From assembly GCF_043196875.1 (NCBI RefSeq), contig NZ_JBEBMX010000001.1, positions 744,001-808,000 of the forward strand: a stretch of DNA of 64,000 nucleotides, written 5' to 3'. Shown here piece after piece: positions 36,132 through 44,724 of this stretch. A program made the position numbers and the translations under genes. Numbering within the stretch: position 1 is the stretch's first letter; every line of letters starts with the position of its first letter. The DNA is from Saccharospirillum sp043196875. Lineage in GTDB: Bacteria > Pseudomonadota > Gammaproteobacteria > Pseudomonadales > Natronospirillaceae. Under the pieces are notes generated by a model that was not told where the DNA came from, made no database searches, and saw only the letters and a program-made list of their open reading frames with translations.

Positions 36132-37084
36132 GCGTTGGCCTCGCCCAGTTTGGGTTGCGCTTCAAAATCGGCGCGGCGTGCGCGCAGCACATCGGCAACG
36201 GTCATGGCTTTTTTACCGGGCAATTGAATGCGCTCCAGTCGTAATACGCCGTCGCCACAGGCGACATCCAGACCCGCATCGCTGATGGCGAGGATTTGAC
36301 CGGGTTCAGACTGAGAGGTGTCGTCCAGCAGGCAGGCCTGCTGAACTTTGAGGGTGTCGCCGTTCCAGCGAGTGTAGCTGCCCGGCCAGGGTGTCAGGCC
36401 GCGAATCTGACGATCCAGTTCCGCCGCCGAACGATGCCAGTCGAGCTCGCCTTCGGCCTTGCTCAGCTTGGTGGCGTAGGTTGCCAGCGCATCATCCTGC
36501 TGTTCACCGCTCAATGTGCCGGCTTCCAGACCATCCAAGGCTTCGATCAGCGCCGGGCGACCCAGTTCAATCAGCCGGTCGTGCAACACCGCACTGGTGT
36601 CGGTCGGCTCGATCGCGCAGTCGGCTTTAAGCAGCATGGCGCCAGTATCGAGACCGATATCCATCTGCATAATGGTCACGCCGGTGCGTGCATCGCCCGC
36701 CAGCAAGGCGCGATGGATAGGCGCGGCACCGCGCCAGCGCGGTAACAAAGAGGCATGAACATTGATACAACCCAGACGAGGCGTATCCAATACCGCCTGT
36801 GGCAGCAACAAGCCATAAGCGACCACCACCAGAATATCGGCGCCAATGGCGGCGAGTTCGGCTTGGGCGTCAGCTGATTTCAATGAGGTGGGCTGGTAGA
36901 CGGGAATCTCGGCATCGACCGCCACCGTCTTGACCGGCGATGGCGTCAATTTACGGCCTCGTCCAGCCGGACGATCCGGCTGGGTATAGACCGCAACAAC
37001 CCGATGATTGGAACCCAGCAGGGCTTTGAGGTGCTCGGCCGCGAACTCCGGCGTGCCGGCAAAGACAATGTTTAGGCTCATCAA
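36128..37084 (-). CDS. fmt: Methionyl-tRNA formyltransferase
   Basis: A 318-residue enzyme that formylates initiator Met-tRNA. The N-terminal formyltransferase domain carries VFAGTPEFAAEHL, the catalytic N-H-D set including HASLLPRWRGAAPI, and the C-terminal OB-like domain. The start is at 37084 or 37081 (ATGATG), immediately after the def stop codon. It lies between def and rsmB in the standard operon. Confidence 0.96.
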   Translation of the reverse strand: MMSLNIVFAGTPEFAAEHLKALLGSNHRVVAVYTQPDRPAGRGRKLTPSPVKTVAVDAEIPVYQPTSLKSADAQAELAAIGADILVVVAYGLLLPQAVLDTPRLGCINVHASLLPRWRGAAPIHRALLAGDARTGVTIMQMDIGLDTGAMLLKADCAIEPTDTSAVLHDRLIELGRPALIEALDGLEAGTLSGEQQDDALATYATKLSKAEGELDWHRSAAELDRQIRGLTPWPGSYTRWNGDTLKVQQACLLDDTSQSEPGQILAISDAGLDVACGDGVLRLERIQLPGKKAMTVADVLRARRADFEAQPKLGEANA

Positions 37085-37591
37085 TCAGGAGGCCGTCAGC
37101 TTATGCTGCTTCTCCAGCTTCTTGCGAATACGGGTGCGCTTGAGGTTGGACAGATAGTCGACGAACAACTTGCCGTCCAGATGATCGATCTCGTGCTGAA
37201 TGCAGATGGCAAACAGATCTTCGGCTTCAAACTCGATGGCTTCGCCCATCTCATTCAGCGCGCGGCAACGGATCTTGTCGGAGCGGGTAACGCGTTCGTA
37301 GTAACCCGGTACCGACAGACAGCCTTCCTGGGTTTCCACCGGCTCACCCAGCTTGTCGTATTCGGGGTTGATCAGGATGTGCGGATCGGACTGATCTTCA
37401 GAGACGTCGACCACAATAATGCGCTCATGCACATTCACCTGGCTCGCGGCCAGGCCGATGCCCGGGGCGTCGTACATGGTTTCGAGCATGTCCGCCGCCA
37501 GCGTGCGATGCCGCTCTTCCACCTCGGCCACCGGCTTGGCTTTGGTGCGCAGCCGCGGATCGGGGTATTCGAGAATTTCTAATAAGGCCAT
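37085..37591 (-). CDS. def: Peptide deformylase
   Basis: A 168-residue metalloenzyme removing formyl groups from nascent proteins. All three motifs are present: GIGLAASQV, EGCLSVPG, and QHEIDHLDGKLFVDY. It is the first gene of def-fmt-rsmB-trkA-trkH, divergent from dprA. In Pseudomonas a LysM-domain gene sits between def and dprA; here it is absent from the 369-base gap. Confidence 0.97.
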   Translation of the reverse strand: MALLEILEYPDPRLRTKAKPVAEVEERHRTLAADMLETMYDAPGIGLAASQVNVHERIIVVDVSEDQSDPHILINPEYDKLGEPVETQEGCLSVPGYYERVTRSDKIRCRALNEMGEAIEFEAEDLFAICIQHEIDHLDGKLFVDYLSNLKRTRIRKKLEKQHKLTAS

Positions 37592-37960
37592 GTGTTAATC
37601 GCTTCCTGACAACCGGATAAGAATGAATATTGTACAGTATGTAGACAGATTTCGTGGTTTCAAATAGTAGAGCTACCTATTTCTGATAGTTCCACTCTAT
37701 GGTCGGTTCTGCCTAATACGGCCGCTGTGATCTGTCACTCAGTTCCCGTCAAAGTCACTGCCAACAGCTTGGTGAATGTTCTTTCACTGTTAGACTCCCT
37801 GAGTGTTGGCCATGACGGCCACCAGCAAACGCGCGGCGCGGATTGTAACGGGAAAGCGGGCTCGGGGAAATTCAACCGGCCCGCTTTAATGTCTGCCTCT
37901 TGTTACAGCGCTTTATCTTCCGGCATGGACCCGCCGGATTCTCAACAAGGAGTTCAGGGA
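37592..37960. other. Intergenic region between def and dprA
   Basis: A 369-base stretch without a supported gene. The frame of dprA is open for 78 codons upstream of my chosen start, but that extension has no ribosome site or family similarity. Near 37625-37645 there is an AT-rich stretch around TTGTACAGTATGTAGACAG that could carry the def promoter on the minus strand, though the boxes are not clear. I see no repeat or hairpin of note. Confidence 0.4.
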
Positions 37961-39058
37961 ATGAACGATGATCGTCTGCTGTGGTTGCGCTGGGTACTGA
38001 CACCCGGCCTGGGGCTACGCCGCAGCCACCAACTGCTGAATCACCTCACCCATCCGCAAGAATTATTCGATCAGCCCGAGCGCTGGTCGCTGCCCACTGA
38101 GCTGACCGCGAAGCTGCAGGAGATGAAACGCCTGGGCGAGCAGCACCCGGTGCACCGCCAGGTGCTGCAACAACTGCGCTGGGCGGAGCAGGAACAGCAT
38201 CAATTGATCAGTTTGCAGGACCCGCTGTACCCGCCCTTGCTGCTGGAAATTCCCGACCCGCCGCTGATGCTCTGGGTGCAAGGCGATGCGACCTTATTAC
38301 AGCAGCAACAGGTCGGCATTGTCGGCAGTCGCAATGCCACTTTGGCGGCACGGCGGCATGCGCAGCAGTTGGGGCGGGAGCTGAGCCTGGGTGGCTTGGT
38401 GATCACCTCCGGCGGCGCGGCCGGCATTGATGGCTGTGCCCATCAAGGCGCGCTGGACGGGACCGGGCAGACCATCGCGGTGCTGGGTTGCGGCGTCGAT
38501 GTGGTTTACCCGAAGAACCACCGGTCGCTGTTTGAGCAAATTGCCGCCAAGGGCGCTTTAGTCTCCGAGCACCCACTGGGAACCCAGCCCAAACCAGGGC
38601 ATTTTCCACGGCGCAACCGCATTATCAGCGGACTTGGTGATGCCCTGGTGGTAGTCGAGGCCGCGCAGCGCAGCGGTTCTTTGATCACCGCCGAGCACGC
38701 CATGGAACAAGGCCGCGAGGTTTATGCCTTGCCCGGCGATATCAGCAACCCCAATGCCGCCGGTTGCCATCAGTTGATTCGGGATGGCGCCGGTTTGCTG
38801 TCCAGTGCTGAGGATTTGCTGTCGGTGTTGGCGCCCGGTAACTACCTATCAAAGCCGCCGCCAGTGAACATGCCGCCCGATCCCGAGCTACCTGAGTTGC
38901 AAAAAAATCTGCTGGTTTTGTTATCGAGCGAACCTCAGGCACTGGAAACCCTGAGCCAACAACTGCATTGCAGCGCCCAATCTTTATTGGAACCCTTACT
39001 GGAGTTGGAATTGGCGGGCTGGATTCAACAGCAGCCTGGCGGTTATTGTCGCTTGTAA
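37961..39058 (+). CDS. dprA: DNA processing protein DprA (natural transformation)
   Basis: A 365-residue Rossmann-fold protein that loads RecA on incoming single-stranded DNA. The signature GSRNATLAARRHAQQLGREL, SGGAAGIDGCAHQGAL, and the RSGSLITAEHAMEQGREVYALPG segment are clear, with a winged-helix C-terminus. The start is ATG 37961, since AAGGAGTTCAGGGA precedes it. It leads a dprA-tsaC-hemF group as in Pseudomonas (rimN order). Presence suggests at least ancestral competence. Confidence 0.95.
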   Translation: MNDDRLLWLRWVLTPGLGLRRSHQLLNHLTHPQELFDQPERWSLPTELTAKLQEMKRLGEQHPVHRQVLQQLRWAEQEQHQLISLQDPLYPPLLLEIPDPPLMLWVQGDATLLQQQQVGIVGSRNATLAARRHAQQLGRELSLGGLVITSGGAAGIDGCAHQGALDGTGQTIAVLGCGVDVVYPKNHRSLFEQIAAKGALVSEHPLGTQPKPGHFPRRNRIISGLGDALVVVEAAQRSGSLITAEHAMEQGREVYALPGDISNPNAAGCHQLIRDGAGLLSSAEDLLSVLAPGNYLSKPPPVNMPPDPELPELQKNLLVLLSSEPQALETLSQQLHCSAQSLLEPLLELELAGWIQQQPGGYCRL

Positions 39059-39145
39059 TGAGCGCGGCAGCGGTGGTCGGCAGCAATTGTCACTGCGTGC
39101 ACATCTGAGTACCCTTGCGGCCTCGACCAGCCTGAGACTCATACC

Positions 39146-39709
39146 GTGCCCGATCACCACGCCTTTCATCTGCGCCAGGCCTGCCATGCCGTCCGCGCCG
39201 GCGGTGTTATCGCCTACCCAACCGAAGGCGTTTGGGGACTGGGCTGTGATCCGGACAACGCTCAGGCGGTATACCGCATTCTGGCCATCAAAGACCGGCC
39301 GATGGATAAAGGTCTCATTCTGATCGGTGCCGACTGGCAACAATTGCGCCCATGGCTCGCACCACTGAGTGCCGACCAGGAACAGCAAATTCAAGCCAGT
39401 TGGCCTGGCCCGGTTACCTGGGTGGTACCGCATAACGGTCATTTGCCAGTATGGCTGACCGGCGGTCGCGATACGCTGGCAGTGAGGGTTTCCGGTCATC
39501 CATTGGCGCGGCGCTTGTGCGAGCGACTGGGCAAACCTCTGGTTTCGACCAGCGCTAACCGATCCGGCCAAGCGGCCATTACCGAACAACGACAAGTGCG
39601 TTGGCAACTGGGCGCTGAGCTGGATGCCATCCTCCCCGGTCGCGTGCAGACGCCCGGCCAAAGCAGCCGCATCCTCGATCTGAACAGCGGTTCTACGCTC
39701 AGACCTTAA
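39146..39709 (+). CDS. tsaC: Threonylcarbamoyl-AMP synthase
   Basis: A 187-residue YrdC/Sua5-fold enzyme that forms threonylcarbamoyl-AMP for t6A37 modification of tRNAs. The N-terminal GGVIAYPTEGVWGLGCDP, IKDRPMDKGLILIG and the STSANRSGQ segment are diagnostic. It begins with GTG at 39146 after a weak ribosome site, 87 bases behind dprA. hemF follows after 24 bases. Confidence 0.95.
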   Translation: MPDHHAFHLRQACHAVRAGGVIAYPTEGVWGLGCDPDNAQAVYRILAIKDRPMDKGLILIGADWQQLRPWLAPLSADQEQQIQASWPGPVTWVVPHNGHLPVWLTGGRDTLAVRVSGHPLARRLCERLGKPLVSTSANRSGQAAITEQRQVRWQLGAELDAILPGRVQTPGQSSRILDLNSGSTLRP

Positions 39710-39733
39710 TTGCATTCACGAGGCCTTCCCGCC

Positions 39734-40654
39734 ATGTCCCAAGCCTTCGACATCGAACCCGTCCGCAACTATTTACTCGATCTGCAGGATCGCATTTGTC
39801 AGGCCTTGGCAGCCGAGGATGGCAGCGCCGCCTTTGCTGAGGAAAACTGGCAGCGGCCGGCCGGTGGCGGCGGTCGTTCAAGAGTGTTGCAGGATGGCCC
39901 GGTGCTGGAAAAAGCCGGCGTCGGTTTCAGCCACGTGATGGGCGATCAGATGCCACCCAGTGCCACGGCCAACCGCCCGGAACTGGCTGGTTGCCATTGG
40001 CAGGCGATGGGCGTTTCGCTGGTTATCCATCCGCGCAATCCGTTCGCGCCCACCTCACACGCCAATGTGCGCTTTTTCGTGGCTGAGAAAGAAGGCATGG
40101 AACCGGTCTGGTGGTTTGGCGGCGGTTATGACCTCACGCCCTACTACGGTTTCGTCGATGATTGCCGCCACTGGCATGGCGTCGCCCAGGCGGCCTGTGC
40201 GCCCTTTGGCGATGACGTCTATGGGCGCTACAAAAGCTGGTGCGATGACTATTTCTACATTCCACATCGCCAGGAAGCGCGCGGCATCGGCGGACTGTTT
40301 TTCGATGATTTGAACGAAGGCAGTTTCGATCAGTGCTTTGGGTTGATGCGTGCGGTCGGCGATTCCTATCTGGATGCCTACTTACCCATACTGGCGCGGC
40401 GCAAAGACACGCCTTACAACGACCAACAACGCGACTGGCAGGAAATCCGTCGTGGCCGTTACGCCGAATTCAATCTGGTGATCGATCGCGGCACTCACTT
40501 TGGCCTGCAATCCAATGGCCGCACCGAATCGATTTTGATGTCACTACCGCCCCGAGTGCAGTGGCGCTACGGCCACGAACCCGAAGCCGGCAGCGAGGAA
40601 GCACGCCTGCTCAGCGACTTCCTGCCGCCGCGCGACTGGCTGAACGCCTATTAA
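39734..40654 (+). CDS. hemF: Oxygen-dependent coproporphyrinogen III oxidase
   Basis: A 306-residue haem-biosynthesis enzyme. Signature segments are GGGGRSRVL, FSHVMGDQMPPSAT, NPFAPTSHANVRFF, and the catalytic GIGGLFFDDLNE, plus YAEFNLVIDRGTHFGLQ. I start at ATG 39734 (MSQAFDIE) with GAGG upstream; an earlier start at 39710 would overlap the tsaC stop and lacks a site. It converges on the proline-racemase-family gene ten bases downstream. aroE, which often follows, is absent. Confidence 0.96.
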   Translation: MSQAFDIEPVRNYLLDLQDRICQALAAEDGSAAFAEENWQRPAGGGGRSRVLQDGPVLEKAGVGFSHVMGDQMPPSATANRPELAGCHWQAMGVSLVIHPRNPFAPTSHANVRFFVAEKEGMEPVWWFGGGYDLTPYYGFVDDCRHWHGVAQAACAPFGDDVYGRYKSWCDDYFYIPHRQEARGIGGLFFDDLNEGSFDQCFGLMRAVGDSYLDAYLPILARRKDTPYNDQQRDWQEIRRGRYAEFNLVIDRGTHFGLQSNGRTESILMSLPPRVQWRYGHEPEAGSEEARLLSDFLPPRDWLNAY

Positions 40655-40664
40655 TAGTGGAGCA

Positions 40665-41699
40665 CTAAGGCGACAGCAGGTGTTCCAGATCGGAGCTATC
40701 GACCAGCGGATCATCCAGATCCACCACAATGCGCGAGTGGGCTAACACCCAGGCCCGGCCGCTGATGTTGGAATGCAGCGCAGCATAAGAACCAACTTTG
40801 TCTGCGCCCATGACCGTGCCAATAAAGCGATTACCGCGCGGGGAAATGGTCTCCAATGACTGGCCTTCGGCAATCTCGCCGCGACTGGCCATCAATGCCA
40901 GACGCGCCGAGGTTCCGGTACCCGTCGGGCTGCGACAAATCACTCCCGGATGCACATAGGTCGCCGACGGCGATTCCCAGCGACCTTCACCCAAGGGCCG
41001 CACTGGCCCCATAAAATGCGCAAAAGGCAGCGGCCCGACATCGCCCAGATCCGGATGTTCCTGCAGCAAACCTGGCCGGGCAGCGCGCACAAAAGCATCG
41101 CCAAAGGCGGTCAGCGCAATCTCTTCTTCGCCACTGAGGTTAAAGCCGTATCGGGTCGCATTGATGAGCGCAAAGTAGGCGCCGCTCCACACCAGATCGA
41201 AATCGATGGTGCCGTAATGCGGCACCTCTACGCTCAACCCCTGTTGCGCCACATAAGCTGGCTCGCCCTGAGTGGTCACCGATTCCACCCGGCCGTTCAC
41301 CACCCGCGCCTGGACCCGCGCCAAGCCGGCTGGCGATTCCAGCACCACCGTCTGGTCGCCTTCACGCATCTCGATGGCGCCGCTTTGCAACAAGGCAGTG
41401 GCGGTACACAGGGTGTTGGAGCCGGAATACATCGGATAACCCATGGCTTCCATAATGATGTAACCGGCCTGAGCCTCAGGATGGCTCGGCTCGACAATAA
41501 GATCGACCGACATGGCCGGATCGCCATAGGGTTCGGACAGTAATAAGCGGCGCAAGCCATCGCCTTCACGTTGCAGATAGCGCGCTTTTTCCAGTACCGA
41601 AGCACCCGGCAAAGGGTCAACGCCGGAGAACACGATGCGACTGACATCGCCACCGGCCTGGGTATCAATCAGCTCCAGCGTGCGTTCACGACTTTCCAT
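40665..41699 (-). CDS. Proline racemase/4-hydroxyproline epimerase superfamily protein with Ser/Thr at the catalytic cysteine positions
   Basis: A 344-residue member of the proline racemase fold. In racemases and 4-hydroxyproline epimerases the two catalytic residues are both cysteine, and in trans-3-hydroxy-L-proline dehydratases one is threonine. Here the first position is S92 (MYSGSNT in place of MCGHG) and the second T259 (SPTGTGTSA in place of SPCGTGT), so both are non-cysteine. Start at 41699 (MESRERTLELID) matches the family N-terminus; the upstream open frame belongs to the overlapping gene. It overlaps the dehydrogenase before it by 14 bases. It may be a dehydratase or isomerase of hydroxyproline or a related amino acid, and I cannot name the substrate. 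Confidence 0.8.
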   Translation of the reverse strand: MESRERTLELIDTQAGGDVSRIVFSGVDPLPGASVLEKARYLQREGDGLRRLLLSEPYGDPAMSVDLIVEPSHPEAQAGYIIMEAMGYPMYSGSNTLCTATALLQSGAIEMREGDQTVVLESPAGLARVQARVVNGRVESVTTQGEPAYVAQQGLSVEVPHYGTIDFDLVWSGAYFALINATRYGFNLSGEEEIALTAFGDAFVRAARPGLLQEHPDLGDVGPLPFAHFMGPVRPLGEGRWESPSATYVHPGVICRSPTGTGTSARLALMASRGEIAEGQSLETISPRGNRFIGTVMGADKVGSYAALHSNISGRAWVLAHSRIVVDLDDPLVDSSDLEHLLSP

Positions 41700-42798
41700 A
41701 TTTCGCTCCCTCGGTGTCCCAATGCTGGTCCGGCACCACCACCAGCTTGCCGATGTAGGTTTTGCTGATAAAGGTGCGCTGCGCCTCGTGGAAATCCGAC
41801 AGTTTAAAAGTGCGATCGAGCAGCGGTTTGATCTGACCGTTTTCGATATAGCGCACCAGCCGCCGGAAATCCGTGCGCGTGCCCTGGGACGAACCGTGCA
41901 ACTGCAATTGCTTGAGATACATAGTGCGCAGATCGAGTTCAACCACTGGCCCGCCGATGGCACCGGCGGTGGTGTAACGACCCTCCGGCCGAAGAATGCG
42001 CAGCAGGTCGTTAAACATCGGACCGGCGACCAGATCGGCGACCACATCGATGGGCGCACCGACCACCGATTCGACCTCGGCAACCAGATCCGCTGTATCG
42101 CGCAGAATCACCGCTTCGGCGCCAATCTCTTTTAATGCTGCCTCTTTGCCAGCACTGGAAACGGCATAGGGAATGGCACCGCGCACCCGCGCCAATTGGA
42201 TGATGGCAGATCCGACGCCGCCAGAAGCACCGGTGACCAGCACCCGTTCACCCTGGCTCAACTGCGCCCGCTCCAGCATCTGCTCAGCGGTCAGATAAGC
42301 GCAGCAAAAGGTGGCGAGTTCAGCGTCGCTCAAGGGCGCGTTGATTTCATAAGCGTTGGCCGAGGGCACGCTTTGATACTCGGCATAACCGCCGTCACGA
42401 CCGTGGCCGATGTAGTCGATATCGGCCAGGCTGTCATCGCCTTCGGGTCGGTTATAGATGCTGAAATCGACCATCACCCGCTGCCCGATGCGCTCCTCCG
42501 GCACGCCTTCACCGACAGCGACAATGCGACCCACACTGTCAGTTCCCTGAATGCGCGGGAAGCTGAGCGTCGATCGTCCGCGCCGCCAGGTCGATACCGA
42601 ATTGGGATCGGTCTCGCTGCCATAAGCGCCTTCGCGCACCCAGACATCGGTGTTATTCATGCCGCAGGCCGTCACTTCGATCAGCACTTCACCGGCCGCC
42701 GGTTGCGGCGTAGCGACATCATCGCGATAGTGCAATTGATCCAGGCCGCCATGGCCCACCAACTGCACCGCTTTCATTTGCGTTGGTATCTGCGTCAT
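41686..42798 (-). CDS. Zinc-type medium-chain alcohol dehydrogenase/quinone oxidoreductase
   Basis: A 370-residue MDR enzyme: N-terminal GroES-like domain (VLIEVTACGMNNTDVWVREG), followed by the nucleotide domain with VTGASGGVGSAIIQLA. NADP preference is suggested by the VSSAGKEAAL segment. It is transcribed with the overlapping proline-racemase-family gene. A strong hairpin lies 35 bases upstream, apparently the terminator of the tea operon. Substrate unknown; the pair could metabolise an imino or amino acid taken up by the cell. Confidence 0.85.
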   Translation of the reverse strand: MTQIPTQMKAVQLVGHGGLDQLHYRDDVATPQPAAGEVLIEVTACGMNNTDVWVREGAYGSETDPNSVSTWRRGRSTLSFPRIQGTDSVGRIVAVGEGVPEERIGQRVMVDFSIYNRPEGDDSLADIDYIGHGRDGGYAEYQSVPSANAYEINAPLSDAELATFCCAYLTAEQMLERAQLSQGERVLVTGASGGVGSAIIQLARVRGAIPYAVSSAGKEAALKEIGAEAVILRDTADLVAEVESVVGAPIDVVADLVAGPMFNDLLRILRPEGRYTTAGAIGGPVVELDLRTMYLKQLQLHGSSQGTRTDFRRLVRYIENGQIKPLLDRTFKLSDFHEAQRTFISKTYIGKLVVVPDQHWDTEGAKYGKS

Positions 42799-42832
42799 GG
42801 ATTGGCATCCTCGTTAGCGTCTTACACCAAAA

Positions 42833-42863
42833 GAGGCGCGGCTGACTGCATCAGCTGCGCCTC
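42833..42863 (-). terminator. Hairpin between teaD and the dehydrogenase gene
   Basis: A 13-base stem (GAGGCGCGGCTGA 42833-42845 / TCAGCTGCGCCTC 42851-42863; one G-T wobble) with a 5-base loop. On the minus strand it is followed by TCTTTTGG, so it probably ends the teaABCD transcript, or acts as an attenuator in the leader of the dehydrogenase gene, whose start is only 35 bases further on. Confidence 0.7.
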
Positions 42864-42937
42864 CACCTGAAAACCCTATATAAAAATCGCCATAGAACGG
42901 AACGGCGGCGACCTTATCGCTCGCTAGATAACAATCA

Positions 42938-43378
42938 CTAAACAACCAAAGTCGGACAGTGCGCCAGACTGGCCACGCGGTGCGACACACTGCCGAGCAG
43001 CATGCCGTCTTTATCACTATGGGTACCGTGGGTTCCCAGTACGATCAGATCAACCGCCTTATCGCGCGCAAAATTAACGATGGTCTTGGACGGCCGCCCG
43101 CCTTTCACAAAACCACGCACCTGAGTCGCACCGCGCTCCTTGGCGTGATGCTTGGCTTGCTCGACCACTTCACGGGCGTATTCGTTCAACGCCTGATCGG
43201 GGATCTGAATTTCCTGCGGCCGCACCATCGACAGTGACGCCTCAAACAAACTGTGATGTTTGAAGACGCACAACAACAAAATTTCGGCCTCGGTCAGGCT
43301 CTGCATTTCAATGGCGGTGTCGAGCGCATTCAGGGCCGCTCGGGAACCATCCACGGCGACCAATATTTTTTTAAACAT
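42938..43378 (-). CDS. teaD: UspA-family nucleotide-binding protein, TeaD-like
   Basis: A 146-residue universal stress protein with the nucleotide-binding signature LVAVDGSRAALNALDTA at the N-terminus and GTHGTHSDKDGMLLGSVSHRVASLA near the end (the ATP-binding G-2X-G-9X-G-S/T pattern). The start at 43378 is preceded by AAAGGAAG. In Halomonas elongata TeaD is such a protein and modulates the ectoine TRAP transporter TeaABC. Here it is the fourth gene of a binding protein-small permease-large permease set, the same order. The functional link to the transporter is inferred from that system. Confidence 0.85.
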   Translation of the reverse strand: MFKKILVAVDGSRAALNALDTAIEMQSLTEAEILLLCVFKHHSLFEASLSMVRPQEIQIPDQALNEYAREVVEQAKHHAKERGATQVRGFVKGGRPSKTIVNFARDKAVDLIVLGTHGTHSDKDGMLLGSVSHRVASLAHCPTLVV

Positions 43379-43407
43379 GGCGACTTCCTTTGCCTGAGAA
43401 CCAAGGA

Positions 43408-44694
43408 TCAATCAGCGAAGGCGACGTCTCTGAGAAACAGCGCAATCTCTGGAAAGACAATCAACAAACCTGCGGCCGCAACGAGCATAAAAATAAAGGG
43501 TGGCGTGCCGCGGATGACCTCCCAGTAAGGCCGTTTAAAAATGGCAATGGCAGTAAAAATATCGCAACCAAAGGGCGGCGTTGCCGAGCCAATGGCAACC
43601 TGCAGCGTGATCAAAATACCGACGTGCACCGGGTCCAATCCGGTGGCTGCAATGGACGGCGCGAAGATGGGTGTCAGCACCAGAATAACGACGATCGGAT
43701 CGACGAACATACAGGCGATAAAGAAGGCGACACAGATAGAAATCAGCACGCCAGTCGGGCCCATTTCGCTGATGCCAACCGCTTCCATAATGGTCTGCGG
43801 AATCTGCGCAAAGGAGATGATCCAGGAAAACCCATTACCAACACCGACCAGAATAAAAACCACAGCGGTGATCAAACCGGTCGACTTGGCGATGCGATAA
43901 ATATCCGGCATTTTCAGCGATCGGAAGACCCCGAACTCCAGGAAAAACGCATAGAGCACACAGACCGCAGCCGCCTCGGTCGGGCTGAATATTCCGCCGT
44001 AAATCCCGCCAACGATAATGACCGGAAAGAACAACGGCCAGATGGCTTTTACCACTGCATCGCCGCGTTCGGACCAGCTCGCTTTCGGTTCAGTCGGCAC
44101 CTTGTTGACGTAGGCGTAGACCAGACAATAGAGCGAGAACATCAGCAGAATCAGCAGCCCCGGACCAATGCCGGCGATAAAAAGCTCGGCAATGGAAGTC
44201 TCAGAGATCACACCGTAAATGATCATGCCGATACTGGGTGGAATCAGAAAAGCGATGTCACTGGAATTGATGATCAGGGCCAGCGTAAAGGGGTCGGAGT
44301 AACCCGCTTTCAGCATCTTCGGTCGCAGTGGCGAACCCACGGCCACAACTGTCGCCTGAGTGGAACCTGACACCGCACCAAAGAGCGTGCAGGACGCTGC
44401 CGTACTGACGGCAAGACCCCCTTTAATATGACCGATAAAGGCCATCACCATATTGATCAGTCGATCGGCCGACTGGCCTCGCGTCATGATGTCAGCAGCG
44501 AGAATAAACATCGGCACCGCGATCAGAGATGCCGGGCGAATGCCGCCCATCATTTGCTGAATAAAGGTATCCATCTGGCCGAAGCCATCGAACATCATAA
44601 AGAAGCCGACCAGCGCCGCAGTCGTCAAGGGAATCATCATCGGAAAGCCGAGCAACAGCAGCACGACCATTATCAACATCAGGGTGGTTGCCAT
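43408..44694 (-). CDS. teaC: TRAP transporter large permease (DctM family), TeaC-like
   Basis: A 428-residue integral membrane protein with about 12 hydrophobic segments, the main translocation channel of a tripartite ATP-independent transporter, driven by the sodium gradient. Segments GAVSGSTQATVVAVGS and PPSIGMIIYGV are typical of DctM. It sits 30 bases behind the small permease and 29 bases ahead of teaD. The gene order and the binding protein support an ectoine/hydroxyectoine importer. Confidence 0.92.
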   Translation of the reverse strand: MATTLMLIMVVLLLLGFPMMIPLTTAALVGFFMMFDGFGQMDTFIQQMMGGIRPASLIAVPMFILAADIMTRGQSADRLINMVMAFIGHIKGGLAVSTAASCTLFGAVSGSTQATVVAVGSPLRPKMLKAGYSDPFTLALIINSSDIAFLIPPSIGMIIYGVISETSIAELFIAGIGPGLLILLMFSLYCLVYAYVNKVPTEPKASWSERGDAVVKAIWPLFFPVIIVGGIYGGIFSPTEAAAVCVLYAFFLEFGVFRSLKMPDIYRIAKSTGLITAVVFILVGVGNGFSWIISFAQIPQTIMEAVGISEMGPTGVLISICVAFFIACMFVDPIVVILVLTPIFAPSIAATGLDPVHVGILITLQVAIGSATPPFGCDIFTAIAIFKRPYWEVIRGTPPFIFMLVAAAGLLIVFPEIALFLRDVAFAD

Positions 44695-44724
44695 GGTGTC
44701 ATCCTTCTCGCAGTGGTCGTTGGC

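Noticed and set aside
37620..37650. LexA-like box between def and dprA
   Set aside because: The spacing of CTG and CAG does not fit the 16-base SOS box; the match is partial.
40665..42083. Longer start for the proline-racemase-family gene
   Set aside because: The upstream 128 codons are the overlapping frame of the dehydrogenase gene and carry no family similarity.
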